From positions 1 to 39,690 of the forward strand of contig NZ_AEJF01000084.1 of NCBI RefSeq assembly GCF_001028175.1: 39,690 nucleotides of DNA. Reading direction: 5' to 3'. This document shows, piece by piece, positions 1-8,528 of the stretch. Position 1 is the stretch's first letter, and each line of letters starts with the position of its first letter. The position numbers and the translations under genes were made by a program. The notes beneath the pieces are model-generated. The model ran no database searches. It had not been told where the DNA came from and saw only the letters and a list, made by a program, of their open reading frames with translations. This DNA comes from Caballeronia mineralivorans PML1(12). GTDB lineage: Bacteria; Pseudomonadota; Gammaproteobacteria; Burkholderiales; Burkholderiaceae.

Positions 1-1044
1 GACGACGGGCTGCGGGCCCGTGCCGTGGGCTTGTGGACGGCAGCGGGCGCGGTGTCGATTGCCGCGGGGCCGATCGCCGGCGGCCTGTTGATAGCGGCGT
101 TCGGCTGGCGCAGCATTTTCTGGGTCAACATGCCGTTGTGCGTGGCGGGCATCGTGGCGACGTACCTATGGATCGCCGATAAAAAGCCGGAGAAAAAAGC
201 ACGTGGCATCGACTTGCCTGGGCAAGGGCTCGCGACCGTTGCACTGACCGCCTTCGTGGGCGCCATGATCGAACTCCGGCCGCTGGGACTGATGCATCCG
301 CTGGTCATCGGCGGGATTGTCGCGGCGCTTCTGGCGGCATCGGGATTCGTGCTGATCGAGCGGCGCGCGTCCGCACCCATGCTTGCGCCTGCGCTGTTTC
401 GCGATCGCACGTTCAATTCGGCCATCGTGTTCGGCATCTGCGTGAATCTTACGTACTACGGAATGGTGTTCGTGCTGAGCTTGTACTTGCAGCGCGTGCT
501 CGGCCATACGCCGCTGGAAGCCGGAATCGCGTTCCTGCCGCTTACAGGTGGGTTCCTGTTGTCGAACCTGGCTAGCGGAGTCGTCGTTGCGCGCTTCGGT
601 TCACGTTTGCCGATGATCGTCGGCGCATTGGTCGATGCAGCAGGTTTTGCCGCGCTGCTGTTCGTCAACGCGTCCACGCCTGTTGTCGCATTGCTGTTGC
701 CCTTCTTGTTGATCCCAACCGGCATGGGACTCGGCGTTCCCGCGATGACAACCGCCGTATTGGGCGCCGTTGAACCTGAGCGCGCAGGCACGGCGTCGGC
801 AGTGCTGAACACCGCGCGGCAAGCGGCCGGTGCGATCGGTGTCGCTGCGTTCGGCGCGCTGGCAAGTCACGCGGCGGGTGGGGAAAGCGCGCAGATAGTG
901 ACGGGCGTGAAAGCGTCGGCGGGGGTATCGGTGGCCTTGCTGTTGTTCGCAGCGGTGATGGCACGACGGGTAGTCGAGAGCCAGCGGGCAAAGGGCGATA
1001 ACGCGCGTAAGCCGGTTTCAGTCAAATGCAGCAAGGGGGCATAG
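1..1044 (+). CDS. MFS efflux transporter, DHA2 (14-TM) family, 3' part
   Basis: The reading frame is open at the left edge, so the start lies outside the window; 347 residues remain. The visible part has about ten hydrophobic segments, consistent with TM5 to TM14 of a 14-TM drug:H+ antiporter of the EmrB/QacA type. The first segment carries the antiporter motif C pattern (GAVSIAAGPIAGG), and FGWRSIFWVNMP follows, which is typical of DHA2 proteins. Such carriers sit in the inner membrane and export hydrophobic drugs using the proton gradient; the substrate cannot be read from sequence. The C-terminal tail is short and basic. A strong hairpin about 100 bases downstream probably ends the transcript. 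The family call is firm, the specificity unknown. Confidence 0.9.
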   Translation, partial: DDGLRARAVGLWTAAGAVSIAAGPIAGGLLIAAFGWRSIFWVNMPLCVAGIVATYLWIADKKPEKKARGIDLPGQGLATVALTAFVGAMIELRPLGLMHPLVIGGIVAALLAASGFVLIERRASAPMLAPALFRDRTFNSAIVFGICVNLTYYGMVFVLSLYLQRVLGHTPLEAGIAFLPLTGGFLLSNLASGVVVARFGSRLPMIVGALVDAAGFAALLFVNASTPVVALLLPFLLIPTGMGLGVPAMTTAVLGAVEPERAGTASAVLNTARQAAGAIGVAAFGALASHAAGGESAQIVTGVKASAGVSVALLLFAAVMARRVVESQRAKGDNARKPVSVKCSKGA

Positions 1045-1147
1045 CATTGAGATCATGGACCGTGTCGGGAACGCTCGTTGCATGACAGGTGATAGTCGCG
1101 TCTTTGAGTTTGACGTTGCCTGAAGTTGCCTGAGACTGCTAACCACT

Positions 1148-1191
1148 AGAAAGAATGCCCGCCTGCTTTAACCCAGGCGGGCATTCTTTCT
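1148..1191. terminator. Bidirectional rho-independent terminator
   Basis: Two perfect 18-base arms (1148-1165 and 1174-1191) enclose an 8-base loop. The outer arm ends are A-rich on the left and T-rich on the right, so the hairpin can end transcription from either strand. It lies between the convergent efflux gene and the outer-membrane protein gene. Confidence 0.75.
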
Positions 1192-1294
1192 GAGGAGTGC
1201 GGTAAGAAATCAGAGCGTCGTAGTCAGCACTTCGCCCGTTGCGAGCGCGCCAGAGGTTCAAATTTTGTAAGCTCGGACGAACTTGCAACCGCCC

Positions 1295-1948
1295 TTAGAA
1301 ACGGTACGTTACGCCCAACTGAACTACCGGATACCAGCGATACCGCTCTACTTGATTGGCGATGTTTTGCTCCTCCTGATCAATATTCGCCTGCGTCGTG
1401 AGCTGGCTGTAGATGGCCGGCACGGAATAGGAAACGCGGGGGCGGCCATAGGCCACGCCAAGGTCGAACATGAAACCAAGACCCTTCGACACCGGTTTGT
1501 GGCCATAACCCACGCCGAGGTACGGCATCACGCTCGGCAGGCGCACGGTTGTCGACGGCGCCGCGCCAACGGCCGGCACGTAGTCATTGCCGATCTTATA
1601 GTTGCCGTCCGCGTTGGGAACTGCATGCGCGGTCAGTTCGTCGCCGTTGATCAACGCGCCGCCCGTGACGCGAAAACCGCTATTGGGAAACGGAAACAGG
1701 TCGAGGTAGAGACCGCCTTGCTTCAGGCTCAGATGGCCGTCGTACTGGTTGCCGCTGGCCGTGAACGAATGCGAGAAGCCGAAGCCCTCCACTTCCGCGT
1801 GGACGCCTGACCATGAGTTGAAGGGATACGCCGCGCCTATGCCCGCGCCCAGCGTCCCGCCGTGCACGTAAACCTCCTGTGCGTGGGCTACATCCGTTGC
1901 CAGCATCGCGATCATGGCGGCGGTTGCCGCGCTCAAGACAGTGTTCAC
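1295..1948 (-). CDS. Small outer-membrane beta-barrel protein, family not named
   Basis: This 217-residue protein begins at a GTG codon preceded by GGAG and AAGG on the minus strand. A signal peptide of about 23 residues ends at AHAQ. The mature chain has alternating hydrophobic and glycine/aromatic stretches, for example the run ending GFRVTGGALINGD and the segment FDLGVAYGRPRVSYSV, and ends in Tyr-Arg-Phe. A C-terminal aromatic residue is the usual recognition signal for insertion of a beta-barrel by the BAM machinery. It resembles small 8-stranded OmpW/OmpA-like barrels of Burkholderiaceae, but I cannot assign a substrate or a named family. It stands alone, divergent from motA, and shares the terminator at 1148-1191 with the upstream efflux gene. 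Confidence 0.78.
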   Translation of the reverse strand: MNTVLSAATAAMIAMLATDVAHAQEVYVHGGTLGAGIGAAYPFNSWSGVHAEVEGFGFSHSFTASGNQYDGHLSLKQGGLYLDLFPFPNSGFRVTGGALINGDELTAHAVPNADGNYKIGNDYVPAVGAAPSTTVRLPSVMPYLGVGYGHKPVSKGLGFMFDLGVAYGRPRVSYSVPAIYSQLTTQANIDQEEQNIANQVERYRWYPVVQLGVTYRF

Positions 1949-2346
1949 TGCGCCTTCTCCGTAATGTGCCGGGTCCTTTCCCCGTGGCGAGACTTTACGG
2001 TTTCGATAAACGATTCAATAAAGCGAACAATGACCGTTTTTGAGTTCAATTCGACGATCCATACAAATGACCGGACCGATGCACGGACGAGCGTCAGCGC
2101 ATTTTTTCCGCCGGTTCAAATCGTCTGACGAGACCAGAACCGGATGTTCGAGTTAGCGGTTTTTCACATCGCCGCGCAATGATCAGATGAATCGACCAAC
2201 CAATGCGGCGAGTGGCATCGCGACAGCATCTAATGAATGCAAGCGTTAAGACTCGGCACCACCGACGGCACAGACAACACCCATTTGGAAAGTAATTCTT
2301 GCCGTGTTATGTAAATCGATCGAGAAAAGATACCTCCGCACTACCC
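1949..2346. other. Intergenic region between outer-membrane gene and motA
   Basis: This is the first part of a 477-base divergent gap. It is more AT-rich than its surroundings and holds no convincing ORF. It should contain the promoter of the minus-strand outer-membrane gene, but I could not pick a clear sigma-70 site. The motA promoter is listed separately. Confidence 0.5.
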
Positions 2347-2373
2347 TAAATCTGCGGATTCGCTTGCCGTTAA
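2347..2373 (+). promoter_or_regulatory. Sigma-28 (FliA) promoter of motAB
   Basis: TAAA at 2347-2350 is followed after exactly 15 bases by GCCGTTAA at 2366-2373. The sigma-28 consensus is TAAA-N15-GCCGATAA, so this differs at one -10 base and has the consensus spacing. It lies 52 bases before the motA ATG, which fits class 3 (late) flagellar expression of the stator genes. Confidence 0.85.
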
Positions 2374-2425
2374 GCTCTAGGACAGCTTCATTCAAAGGAA
2401 GCACTAAAAATCAAGTGGAGAGAGC

Positions 2426-3295
2426 ATGTTTGTCGCTATTGGCTGGGTCTTGGTCATCGGGTCAGTGATCGGAAGCTTCATGGGTGTAGGCGGCCATCTG
2501 AAGGCACTGTTCCAACCCTTCGAACTGTTGTGCATCTTCGGCGCGGCGGTTGGTGCGTTCGTCGTTTCGAATCCAGTTGCTACGCTCAAGAAGACCCTCA
2601 AGGTCATCCCTAGCGCGTTCAAGGCAGGTGGCTATTCGAAGGACAAGTATGTGCAACTCATCGCGCTGTTGTACGAGCTGCTTCAGAAGGCGCGCAAGGA
2701 AGGCATGATGGCGCTCGAAGTCGATGTGGAAGCACCGGAGAACAGCCCGACGTTCAAGAAGTACGAACACGTGCTGAACGATCACCATCTATTGGAATTT
2801 ATTGTCGACTATCTGCGCATGATGTCGAGCGGCAACATCAACGCACTTGAGATGCAGGACCTGATGGACGAAGAGCTCGAGACGCATCATGCGGAAACGT
2901 CATTGGCGGCCGGCGCAATCCAGAAGATGGCCGACGGCCTGCCCGCGTTCGGTATTGTCGCTGCGGTGATGGGTGTCGTGCACACCATGGGCTCGGTCGG
3001 CGCCGCGCCCGCCATACTCGGCGAAATGATCGCGGGCGCGCTGGTCGGCACGTTTCTCGGCATCCTGCTCTCGTATGGTTTCTTCGGGCCGCTCGCCGAT
3101 CTGCTGACCGCGAAAGGCCAGGCGGAAGCCAAGCCGTTCCAGTGCGTGAAGTCCGTACTGCTTGCGTCAATGAACGGCTATGCACCAGCCATCGCCGTCG
3201 AGTTCGGCCGCAAGGTGCTGTTCACCGCCGATCGTCCGACCTTCAAGGAACTCGACGACGCCGTCCGCGCCACCAAGCAGCCGAAGTCGGCGTGA
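2426..3295 (+). CDS. motA: Flagellar motor stator protein MotA
   Basis: This is an inner-membrane subunit of the proton channel that drives flagellar rotation, working with MotB. The 289 residues are the normal length. Four hydrophobic segments are visible, two near the N-terminus and two around residues 170-220. Arg90 and Glu98 in the cytoplasmic loop match the Escherichia coli MotA residues that contact FliG, and Pro173 in GLPAFGIVAA matches the conserved proline of the channel. The ATG at 2426 is preceded by GGAGAG. motB follows after 51 bases in the same direction, behind the sigma-28 promoter at 2347. The usual neighbours in this order (flhDC upstream, che genes downstream) are absent, so the stator pair stands alone here. 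Confidence 0.97.
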   Translation: MFVAIGWVLVIGSVIGSFMGVGGHLKALFQPFELLCIFGAAVGAFVVSNPVATLKKTLKVIPSAFKAGGYSKDKYVQLIALLYELLQKARKEGMMALEVDVEAPENSPTFKKYEHVLNDHHLLEFIVDYLRMMSSGNINALEMQDLMDEELETHHAETSLAAGAIQKMADGLPAFGIVAAVMGVVHTMGSVGAAPAILGEMIAGALVGTFLGILLSYGFFGPLADLLTAKGQAEAKPFQCVKSVLLASMNGYAPAIAVEFGRKVLFTADRPTFKELDDAVRATKQPKSA

Positions 3296-3346
3296 CGAGC
3301 CCCAACCACCCGGCGCACATTACGCCGCTTAGTACGAGGTTCGCTC

Positions 3347-4360
3347 ATGGCTGACTCCCCCAATCGCGACCCCATGCAGTCGGTCCTGTCACCGACCGTT
3401 ATCGTGCGCCGCAAGAAGAAATCCGGGCACGGCGGCCATCATGGCGGTGCGTGGAAGATCGCCTACGCCGACTTCGTCACGGCCATGATGGCGTTTTTCC
3501 TGCTCATGTGGCTGCTCGGCTCGACCTCGAAGTACGACAAGCAGGGTATTGAAGACTACTTCAACACGCCCCTCTCGACGATCTTCGGCGGCAAGGACGG
3601 CAGCGGTGCTGCACGCACGAGCGTGATCGACGGCGGCGGCCGCGATCTCTCCAGTTCCCGTCCCGGCGAAGCGACCAAGAGCCAGCCTCAGCCGCTGCCT
3701 AAGACTCCTGTACGGGCTGCCGCCGCGGCAGCCGAAGACGACATGCAGCGCCTGCAGCAGCTCAAGCAAAAGCTCAGCGCGCTGATCGAACACACGCCGG
3801 CGCTGCGCGCTTATAAGGATCAGATTCGTATCGACATCACGAGCGAAGGCTTGCGTATCGAGATCGTGGATTCGCTCAAGCGTCCCATGTTCGCCTCGGG
3901 CAGCGCGAAGCTCGAAGCTTATGTGGTGACCATCCTCTCGCAGATCGGGGCATCGCTGAACGACGTGGACAACCGCGTGTCCATCGCCGGGCACACGGAC
4001 GCCGTGCCCTACTCCGGCGGTGAGGCAGGTTATTCGAACTGGGAGTTGTCGAGCGAACGCGCCAACGCTGCACGCCGCGCATTGATTGCGGGCGGCATGA
4101 GCGAAGGCAAGATCCTGCAAGTACGCGGACTAGCCGATGTATTGCCGCTGAACAAAGCAGTCGCCGACGAACCGACCAACCGGCGCATCAGCATTCTCGT
4201 ATTGAACAAGGCCGCCGAAAAGGCGTTCTTCACGGACGGCGGCCGTACCACTGTGGATGAATCACAGCCGGTAAGCAGCGTGATTCCGGCTACCGTCGAG
4301 GAACAACCGGCGAAGCCGCAGGGTGCGTCGCCAGGCGGCGAACCACCCTCAAAAGGCTAG
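3347..4360 (+). CDS. motB: Flagellar motor stator protein MotB
   Basis: MotB anchors the stator to peptidoglycan and carries the proton-accepting aspartate. The 337-residue protein has a basic N-terminus (RRKKKSGHGGHHGG), then one membrane helix beginning AYADFVTAMMAFFLLMWLLG. Asp42 in this motif corresponds to the essential Asp32 of E. coli MotB. A Pro/Ala/Gln-rich linker follows, then an OmpA-like peptidoglycan-binding domain around residues 170-285 with GHTDAVPY and NWELSSERANAARR. The tail is Pro/Ser-rich. It is the second gene of the sigma-28 operon. Its last 12 bases overlap the end of the convergent NTF2-like gene. Confidence 0.97.
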   Translation: MADSPNRDPMQSVLSPTVIVRRKKKSGHGGHHGGAWKIAYADFVTAMMAFFLLMWLLGSTSKYDKQGIEDYFNTPLSTIFGGKDGSGAARTSVIDGGGRDLSSSRPGEATKSQPQPLPKTPVRAAAAAAEDDMQRLQQLKQKLSALIEHTPALRAYKDQIRIDITSEGLRIEIVDSLKRPMFASGSAKLEAYVVTILSQIGASLNDVDNRVSIAGHTDAVPYSGGEAGYSNWELSSERANAARRALIAGGMSEGKILQVRGLADVLPLNKAVADEPTNRRISILVLNKAAEKAFFTDGGRTTVDESQPVSSVIPATVEEQPAKPQGASPGGEPPSKG

Positions 4361-4717
4361 CACGCTGCAGTGGGCAGCCACGATCCGCCAGCCGCTTTCG
4401 GTCTCGACCCACATGCGCGTGTAGCGGAGGTTGCCTGAGAGCGGTACGCCACCGAATTGGCCGCTCAGCGAGGCATGCGTGAGCGTCACCGCGCTCTTCT
4501 CATACACGCGTACCGTCTGTTCCTTGATCTCCAGCCGCTCGATTCGCTGTACCCCGTAGCGGTGCGCGTTCAAATCGTCGGCCTTGCTCCACACCTTGCC
4601 TGTTGCATCGACGAATGTGAGGTCGTCGGCGAGCAGCGCGTCGAGCACATCCACGTCCGATGCCAGCATGGCCTTCCGCAACCGCCCTTCCAGTTCCGCA
4701 ATCACGCTCTCGCTCAT
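4349..4717 (-). CDS. NTF2-like / DUF4440 (SnoaL-fold) family protein
   Basis: This is a 122-residue cytoplasmic protein of the NTF2-like superfamily. Its features are an N-terminal helix (IAELEGRLRKAML), the segment LDALLADDLTFVDATGKVWSK, and a C-terminal strand pair ending RYTRMWVETESGWRIVAAHC. Proteins of this fold bind small molecules or act as isomerases, and no specific activity can be inferred. I chose the ATG at 4717 because AAGGA lies just upstream at normal spacing; the frame stays open further upstream but the extra residues look unlike the family. It is convergent with motB and overlaps its end by 12 bases. Confidence 0.8.
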   Translation of the reverse strand: MSESVIAELEGRLRKAMLASDVDVLDALLADDLTFVDATGKVWSKADDLNAHRYGVQRIERLEIKEQTVRVYEKSAVTLTHASLSGQFGGVPLSGNLRYTRMWVETESGWRIVAAHCSVLAF

Positions 4718-4873
4718 CGCATCGTCCTTAGCTAGAAGATGAAGAGTCGCCAGCATAGCGCAACGGCTCTGCATGACCCGGTGGACGGGCATTTTTCATC
4801 AGCTAGTTCGTTCGCTGATAACGCTAGCCACACGCGCTGGAAGAAATATCTTGTAGCCGTCGCTTAAAAACAA

Positions 4874-4891
4874 CTGTCATATACCTTACAC
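4874..4891 (+). promoter_or_regulatory. Weak candidate Pho box upstream of the porin
   Basis: CTGTCAT at 4874-4880, a 4-base spacer and CTTACAC at 4885-4891 have the spacing of a PhoB site. The first repeat matches fully, the second in five of seven positions allowing a final C. It lies about 95 bases before the porin start. A single perfect half-site is expected several times by chance in a window this size, so this is tentative. Confidence 0.3.
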
Positions 4892-4897
4892 ACCTGT

Positions 4898-4921
4898 TCG
4901 CTAAAGTCCGCCCGTCGCGAG
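4898..4921 (+). repeat. Bipartite intergenic sequence, copy 1 (contiguous)
   Basis: TCGCTAAAGT (4898-4907) is followed directly by CCGCCCGTCGCGAG (4908-4921). The same two blocks occur at 23983-23992 and 24009-24022, separated there by 16 bases. This copy lies 64 bases before the porin start, inside its likely 5' leader or promoter. Confidence 0.6.
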
Positions 4922-4985
4922 CCATGGGCCGTCAGAGCCCGACGCCGTGCATCACTTAATCACACCCACGCTTAGGGAGAACGTT

Positions 4986-6164
4986 TTGAACCGTAAAACA
5001 CTGCTCGCCACTTCTGCAATGGCGGCATTCGCCGCATCGGCTACTTCTGCTCAAGCTCAAAGCACCGTCACGCTCTATGGCCTTATCGACGCAGGTATCA
5101 GCTATGTGAACCACAGCGCCGTCGGCACGACCGGCAGCTCGAAGAATTTCAAGTATGACGACGGCGTGGCACAAGGCAGCCGTTGGGGCCTGCGCGGCGC
5201 GGAAGACCTGGGCGGCGGCCTGAAGGCGATCTTCACGTTGGAGAACGGCTTCAACAGCGGCAACGGCACGCTTGGCCAAGGCGGCGCGGAATTCGGCCGG
5301 CAAGCGTACGTGGGGATTTCGAAGACGGACATCGGCTCGGTCACCCTCGGCCGGCAATACTCGTTCTCGACCGACTACCTCGGCGGTTCGTATTCGATCG
5401 GCGGCCAGACGGTTGCGGGCAACTACGCGTACCACATCAACGACGTCGACCAGCTCACGTCGAGCCGTATCAACAACTCGATCAAGTTCAGCAGCGCGAA
5501 CTTCAGCGGCGTGACGTTCGGCGGTATGTACGGCTTCTCGAACCAGGCTGGCGCGTTCTCCGGCTCGCCGACCACGACCACGGCAGGCGTGACGACGCAA
5601 GGTACGTCGCGCGCTTACAGCTTCGGCGTGAACTACGCCACGGGCCCGTTCGGTATCGGCGCGGCTTATACGGACATCCACTTCCCGGGTTCCGCTACGC
5701 CGGCGTTCAGCACGAGCATCGCGAACGTGTCGACAGGCGGCTCGAAGGATCTGCGCACGTTCGGCGTTGGCGCAAGCTACAAGTTTGCTGCTGCAACGGT
5801 GTTCGGCCTCTGGACCAACACGCGCTTTGAATCAATCACGGGCGCAACGTCGAAGTTCAACGCGTATGAAATTGGCGGCAAGTATGCGTTCACGCCGGCT
5901 CTTACCGGCGGCCTCGGCTACACGTATATGAAGCTGACCGATTCGGCCCAAGGCAAGTGGCAACAGGTCGACGCAAGCGCGGACTATGCGCTGAGCAAGC
6001 GTACCGATGTCTACTTGCTGGGTATCTATCAACACGCGTCGGGTAAGAATGGAACCACCCCTGTGCAGGCGCAGATCGGTTCGAGCACGAGCTACTTCGG
6101 CACGTCGGGCAACGGTACGAGCAATCAGATCGCCGCACGCGTGGGTATTCGCCACAAGTTCTAA
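4986..6164 (+). CDS. Gram-negative trimeric porin (OmpC-like, Burkholderia type)
   Basis: This is a 392-residue outer-membrane general diffusion porin. The signal peptide (MNRKTLLATSAMAAFAASAT...) ends at AQA before QSTVTLYGLIDAGISYVNH, the standard N-terminal strand of this family. Internal hallmarks are the SRWGLRGAEDLGGGLKAIF region and FGRQAYVGISK followed by LGRQYS. The last strand ends IAARVGIRHKF with terminal Phe. I chose the TTG at 4986 because AGGGAG lies six bases upstream and translation from there gives a clean signal peptide; an in-frame ATG at 4947 would add 13 residues. The gene is monocistronic, closed by the terminator at 6182. Solute selectivity is not readable, though a weak Pho-box-like site lies upstream. 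Confidence 0.93.
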   Translation: MNRKTLLATSAMAAFAASATSAQAQSTVTLYGLIDAGISYVNHSAVGTTGSSKNFKYDDGVAQGSRWGLRGAEDLGGGLKAIFTLENGFNSGNGTLGQGGAEFGRQAYVGISKTDIGSVTLGRQYSFSTDYLGGSYSIGGQTVAGNYAYHINDVDQLTSSRINNSIKFSSANFSGVTFGGMYGFSNQAGAFSGSPTTTTAGVTTQGTSRAYSFGVNYATGPFGIGAAYTDIHFPGSATPAFSTSIANVSTGGSKDLRTFGVGASYKFAAATVFGLWTNTRFESITGATSKFNAYEIGGKYAFTPALTGGLGYTYMKLTDSAQGKWQQVDASADYALSKRTDVYLLGIYQHASGKNGTTPVQAQIGSSTSYFGTSGNGTSNQIAARVGIRHKF

Positions 6165-6181
6165 AGCAGGCGTTTGATGAT

Positions 6182-6215
6182 AAAACGGGCCGCTGTTTCC
6201 AGTGGCCCGTTTTTT
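6182..6215 (+). terminator. Rho-independent terminator of the porin gene
   Basis: A 13-base stem with one mismatch (arms 6182-6194 and 6201-6213), a 6-base loop and a run of T to 6215 begins 17 bases after the porin stop codon. Confidence 0.85.
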
Positions 6216-6260
6216 GTTTGAGGCTCGTTCGAATGCTTCTTTCGAAGCGCCGTTGCTGTC

Positions 6261-7916
6261 TCAGAGCACCTTGTTTATATCGAGCGACTTGCCGGTCGCC
6301 GCGTTATAACGCTCTACGTATTCCACCATCAGCTTGCGCATCGCGCGGCCGATCGCCTTGTAGTCGCTCTCGTTGAGGTTGGCGAGCGACACGCGACCCG
6401 ATGGGTGTTGCGTGCCGAAGCCGCGTCCCGGCAAGAGCACGACCCGCGCTTCCTTCGCGAGCCGGAACAGCAGCTCGGACGGCTCTGTGTTCTCGAAGAG
6501 CCACGCCACGAACTCCGGCCCATACGCACGATTGCCGAGGAACTCGAGGTCGATGATGGTGTAGTAGTCGACCTGGTTCACGTCGCTGTCGTCGAACGAA
6601 ATCCCTATCTCCCGATACAACGCCTCCTTGCGGCCGCGAATCAGGCGCTTGAGCGCGTTCTTGTAGGCTTCGGGGGTGTCCATCAGCGAGAAGAGCGAGA
6701 ACAGCACCATCTGCACCTGCTGGGGCGTGGAGAGGCCTGCAGTATGATTCAGTGCGACGGTACGGCTGTCGGCCACCAGGCGGTCGATGAACTTGAGGTT
6801 CTCCGGCTCCGTGGTGATGGATTCATAACGCTCGTGCAGCTCATGGCGTTGTTCCGACGGCAGCTTGCGGATCAGTTCGTCGATCACATTCTCGCGGTGC
6901 ATCGCGATCGTGCCGAGCCGCCAGCCGGTCGCACCGAAGTACTTCGAATACGAGTACACGAGGATGGTGTTCTTCGGGCACAGCGCGAACAGCGACACAA
7001 AGTCGTCGGCGAAGGTGCCGTACACGTCGTCGGTGAGCAGGATCAGGTCCGGCCGCTCTTTCACGATCGCGGCGATGTACTCCAGGCTTTCGGTATCGAT
7101 CTTGACCGAAGGCGGATTGCTCGGGTTCACAAGGAAAAACGCCTTCACTTTCGGATCGCGCAGCTTGTCCAGTTCCTGCTTCGAATATTGCCAGCCCCGC
7201 TCCACGTCGGCGTCGAGATTGACCACGTTCAACTGGTAGTCGTTAAGCGTCGGGATTTCTATATATGGCGTGAAAATAGGCGAGCCTAGCGCGATGGTGT
7301 CACCCGGTTTGATCAGGTGATTCTCACGCATCGTATTGAAGATGTAGGTCATTGCGGCAGTGCCGCCTTCGGTCGCGAAGACATGGAAGTCACCGATGAA
7401 CGGGTGCTTGCCGATCATCTCCTTCCTCAGGTACTGCGCCACGATCACTTCCGACAACTTCAGCATCCGGTCCGGCACCGGATAGTTCGAGGCGAGAATA
7501 CCCTCGCACATTTCATACAGGAATTCGCCGCCGTTAAGGCCGAGCTGATCGCGGACATACGACAGCGCGCCACGCAGGAAGTCGATGCCGGGAACGCCCT
7601 TGTTGTCACGCGCAAATATTTCAAAGCGCTCTTCCAGTCCCTCGTGCTTCGGAAAGCCGCCCAGCCCTTCGGGCATGTGGGCAAACGAGCGCTCCGACTC
7701 GCGCATGGCGAAGAGGCCGAGTTGCCAGAAGCCGTGGCGCGGAACGGTTGCGAGGAAGTTGGGGTTGCCCCGGCCTGCATTCAGCATTGCCGCGTTTGCG
7801 GGCCGCTCGACCGCTCCGCCGCCGGCGGCCTTGATCAACTCGTCCTTGAGTTCGAACGGGCTGAGCGCCGCGATCTTGGATTGCTCCTGCGAGCCCGCCT
7901 TTGTAGATTTTGCCAT
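6261..7916 (-). CDS. aspD: Bifunctional aspartate aminotransferase / aspartate 4-decarboxylase
   Basis: This PLP enzyme decarboxylates L-aspartate at the beta carbon to L-alanine and CO2, with aspartate aminotransferase side activity. The 551 residues and the long N-terminal extension match AspD/AsdA rather than ordinary ~400-residue aminotransferases. Visible motifs are LNAGRGNPNF near residue 46, the NPSNPPS loop near 264 and LTDDVYG near 294. YSYSKYFGATGWRLG places the PLP lysine at about residue 325, with an arginine in the C-terminal SGRVSLANLNES. The ATG at 7916 is preceded by GGAGGT; the frame stays open upstream without a better site. The AspT aspartate:alanine exchanger that often accompanies this enzyme is not adjacent, so an energy-conserving cycle cannot be claimed here. 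Confidence 0.92.
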   Translation of the reverse strand: MAKSTKAGSQEQSKIAALSPFELKDELIKAAGGGAVERPANAAMLNAGRGNPNFLATVPRHGFWQLGLFAMRESERSFAHMPEGLGGFPKHEGLEERFEIFARDNKGVPGIDFLRGALSYVRDQLGLNGGEFLYEMCEGILASNYPVPDRMLKLSEVIVAQYLRKEMIGKHPFIGDFHVFATEGGTAAMTYIFNTMRENHLIKPGDTIALGSPIFTPYIEIPTLNDYQLNVVNLDADVERGWQYSKQELDKLRDPKVKAFFLVNPSNPPSVKIDTESLEYIAAIVKERPDLILLTDDVYGTFADDFVSLFALCPKNTILVYSYSKYFGATGWRLGTIAMHRENVIDELIRKLPSEQRHELHERYESITTEPENLKFIDRLVADSRTVALNHTAGLSTPQQVQMVLFSLFSLMDTPEAYKNALKRLIRGRKEALYREIGISFDDSDVNQVDYYTIIDLEFLGNRAYGPEFVAWLFENTEPSELLFRLAKEARVVLLPGRGFGTQHPSGRVSLANLNESDYKAIGRAMRKLMVEYVERYNAATGKSLDINKVL

Positions 7917-8466
7917 CCAACACCTCCAGAAATGATCGACTGCTTGAAAGAGCGACGTTGTGGGAAAAACGTCAGTCTCTTTGGGAAAAAGCGGCAATGA
8001 ATTTTCGGATTATGCGTCTTCGGTCGCGACCTGTTATCAACGAATCCGCCTGCTCCATTTCAATTGAATTTCGCAACAATGCTGGAAATACATGATCGAC
8101 TTCTTTATACATTATGAGCATGTTTATTCTAGGCATCGAAATAATCCAGGCACTATCCGCGAGATCGCGAGTTATTAGTCTAGGGGAGAAAACTTCAAAC
8201 GCAATCGCTTTATGTTTTCCCGTGGGGCTTGCGCTGGTAGGCGTTTGCTGGCAACGGCAACGGCGAATGTAATAAAACGGACTTTAAGCGACTGGATGTT
8301 GCAGTCTCATTACTAATCGCAACAACGTGGAGAACCGCGCGCGAAGGCGATTACATCCTGAACAGGAACATAACAGAATAGTTACGAGACCCGATCCGTG
8401 TTGCCTAGCCCTTCGCCGCAATCAGTATTTGAAAACCTGCTTGTCCTGATGCTTATGTCAGGCGCT
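7917..8466. other. Long intergenic region upstream of aspD
   Basis: About 550 bases without a convincing gene, noticeably more AT-rich than the coding DNA around it. TGGGAAAAA occurs twice in direct orientation, at 7961 and 7982, 21 bases apart (two helical turns). This could be a regulator or nucleoid-protein site in the aspD promoter region. A small dyad CGCGA-GA-TCGCG lies near 8160-8171. I saw no tRNA, no clear small RNA and no second terminator apart from the hairpin that ends the oxidoreductase gene. Confidence 0.4.
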
Positions 8467-8508
8467 AAAAACAAAACAGCCGGTGACTCCATATAGAGCC
8501 ACCGGCTG
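8467..8508 (-). terminator. Rho-independent terminator of the OYE gene
   Basis: Arms 8477-8485 and 8500-8508 pair perfectly over nine bases, with three further pairs after one mismatch. The plus-strand A tract at 8467-8476 gives a U-rich run in the minus-strand transcript. It begins 20 bases after the stop codon of the NADH:flavin oxidoreductase gene. Confidence 0.8.
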
Positions 8509-8528
8509 CCAAAGCAAAACCCTGATGC

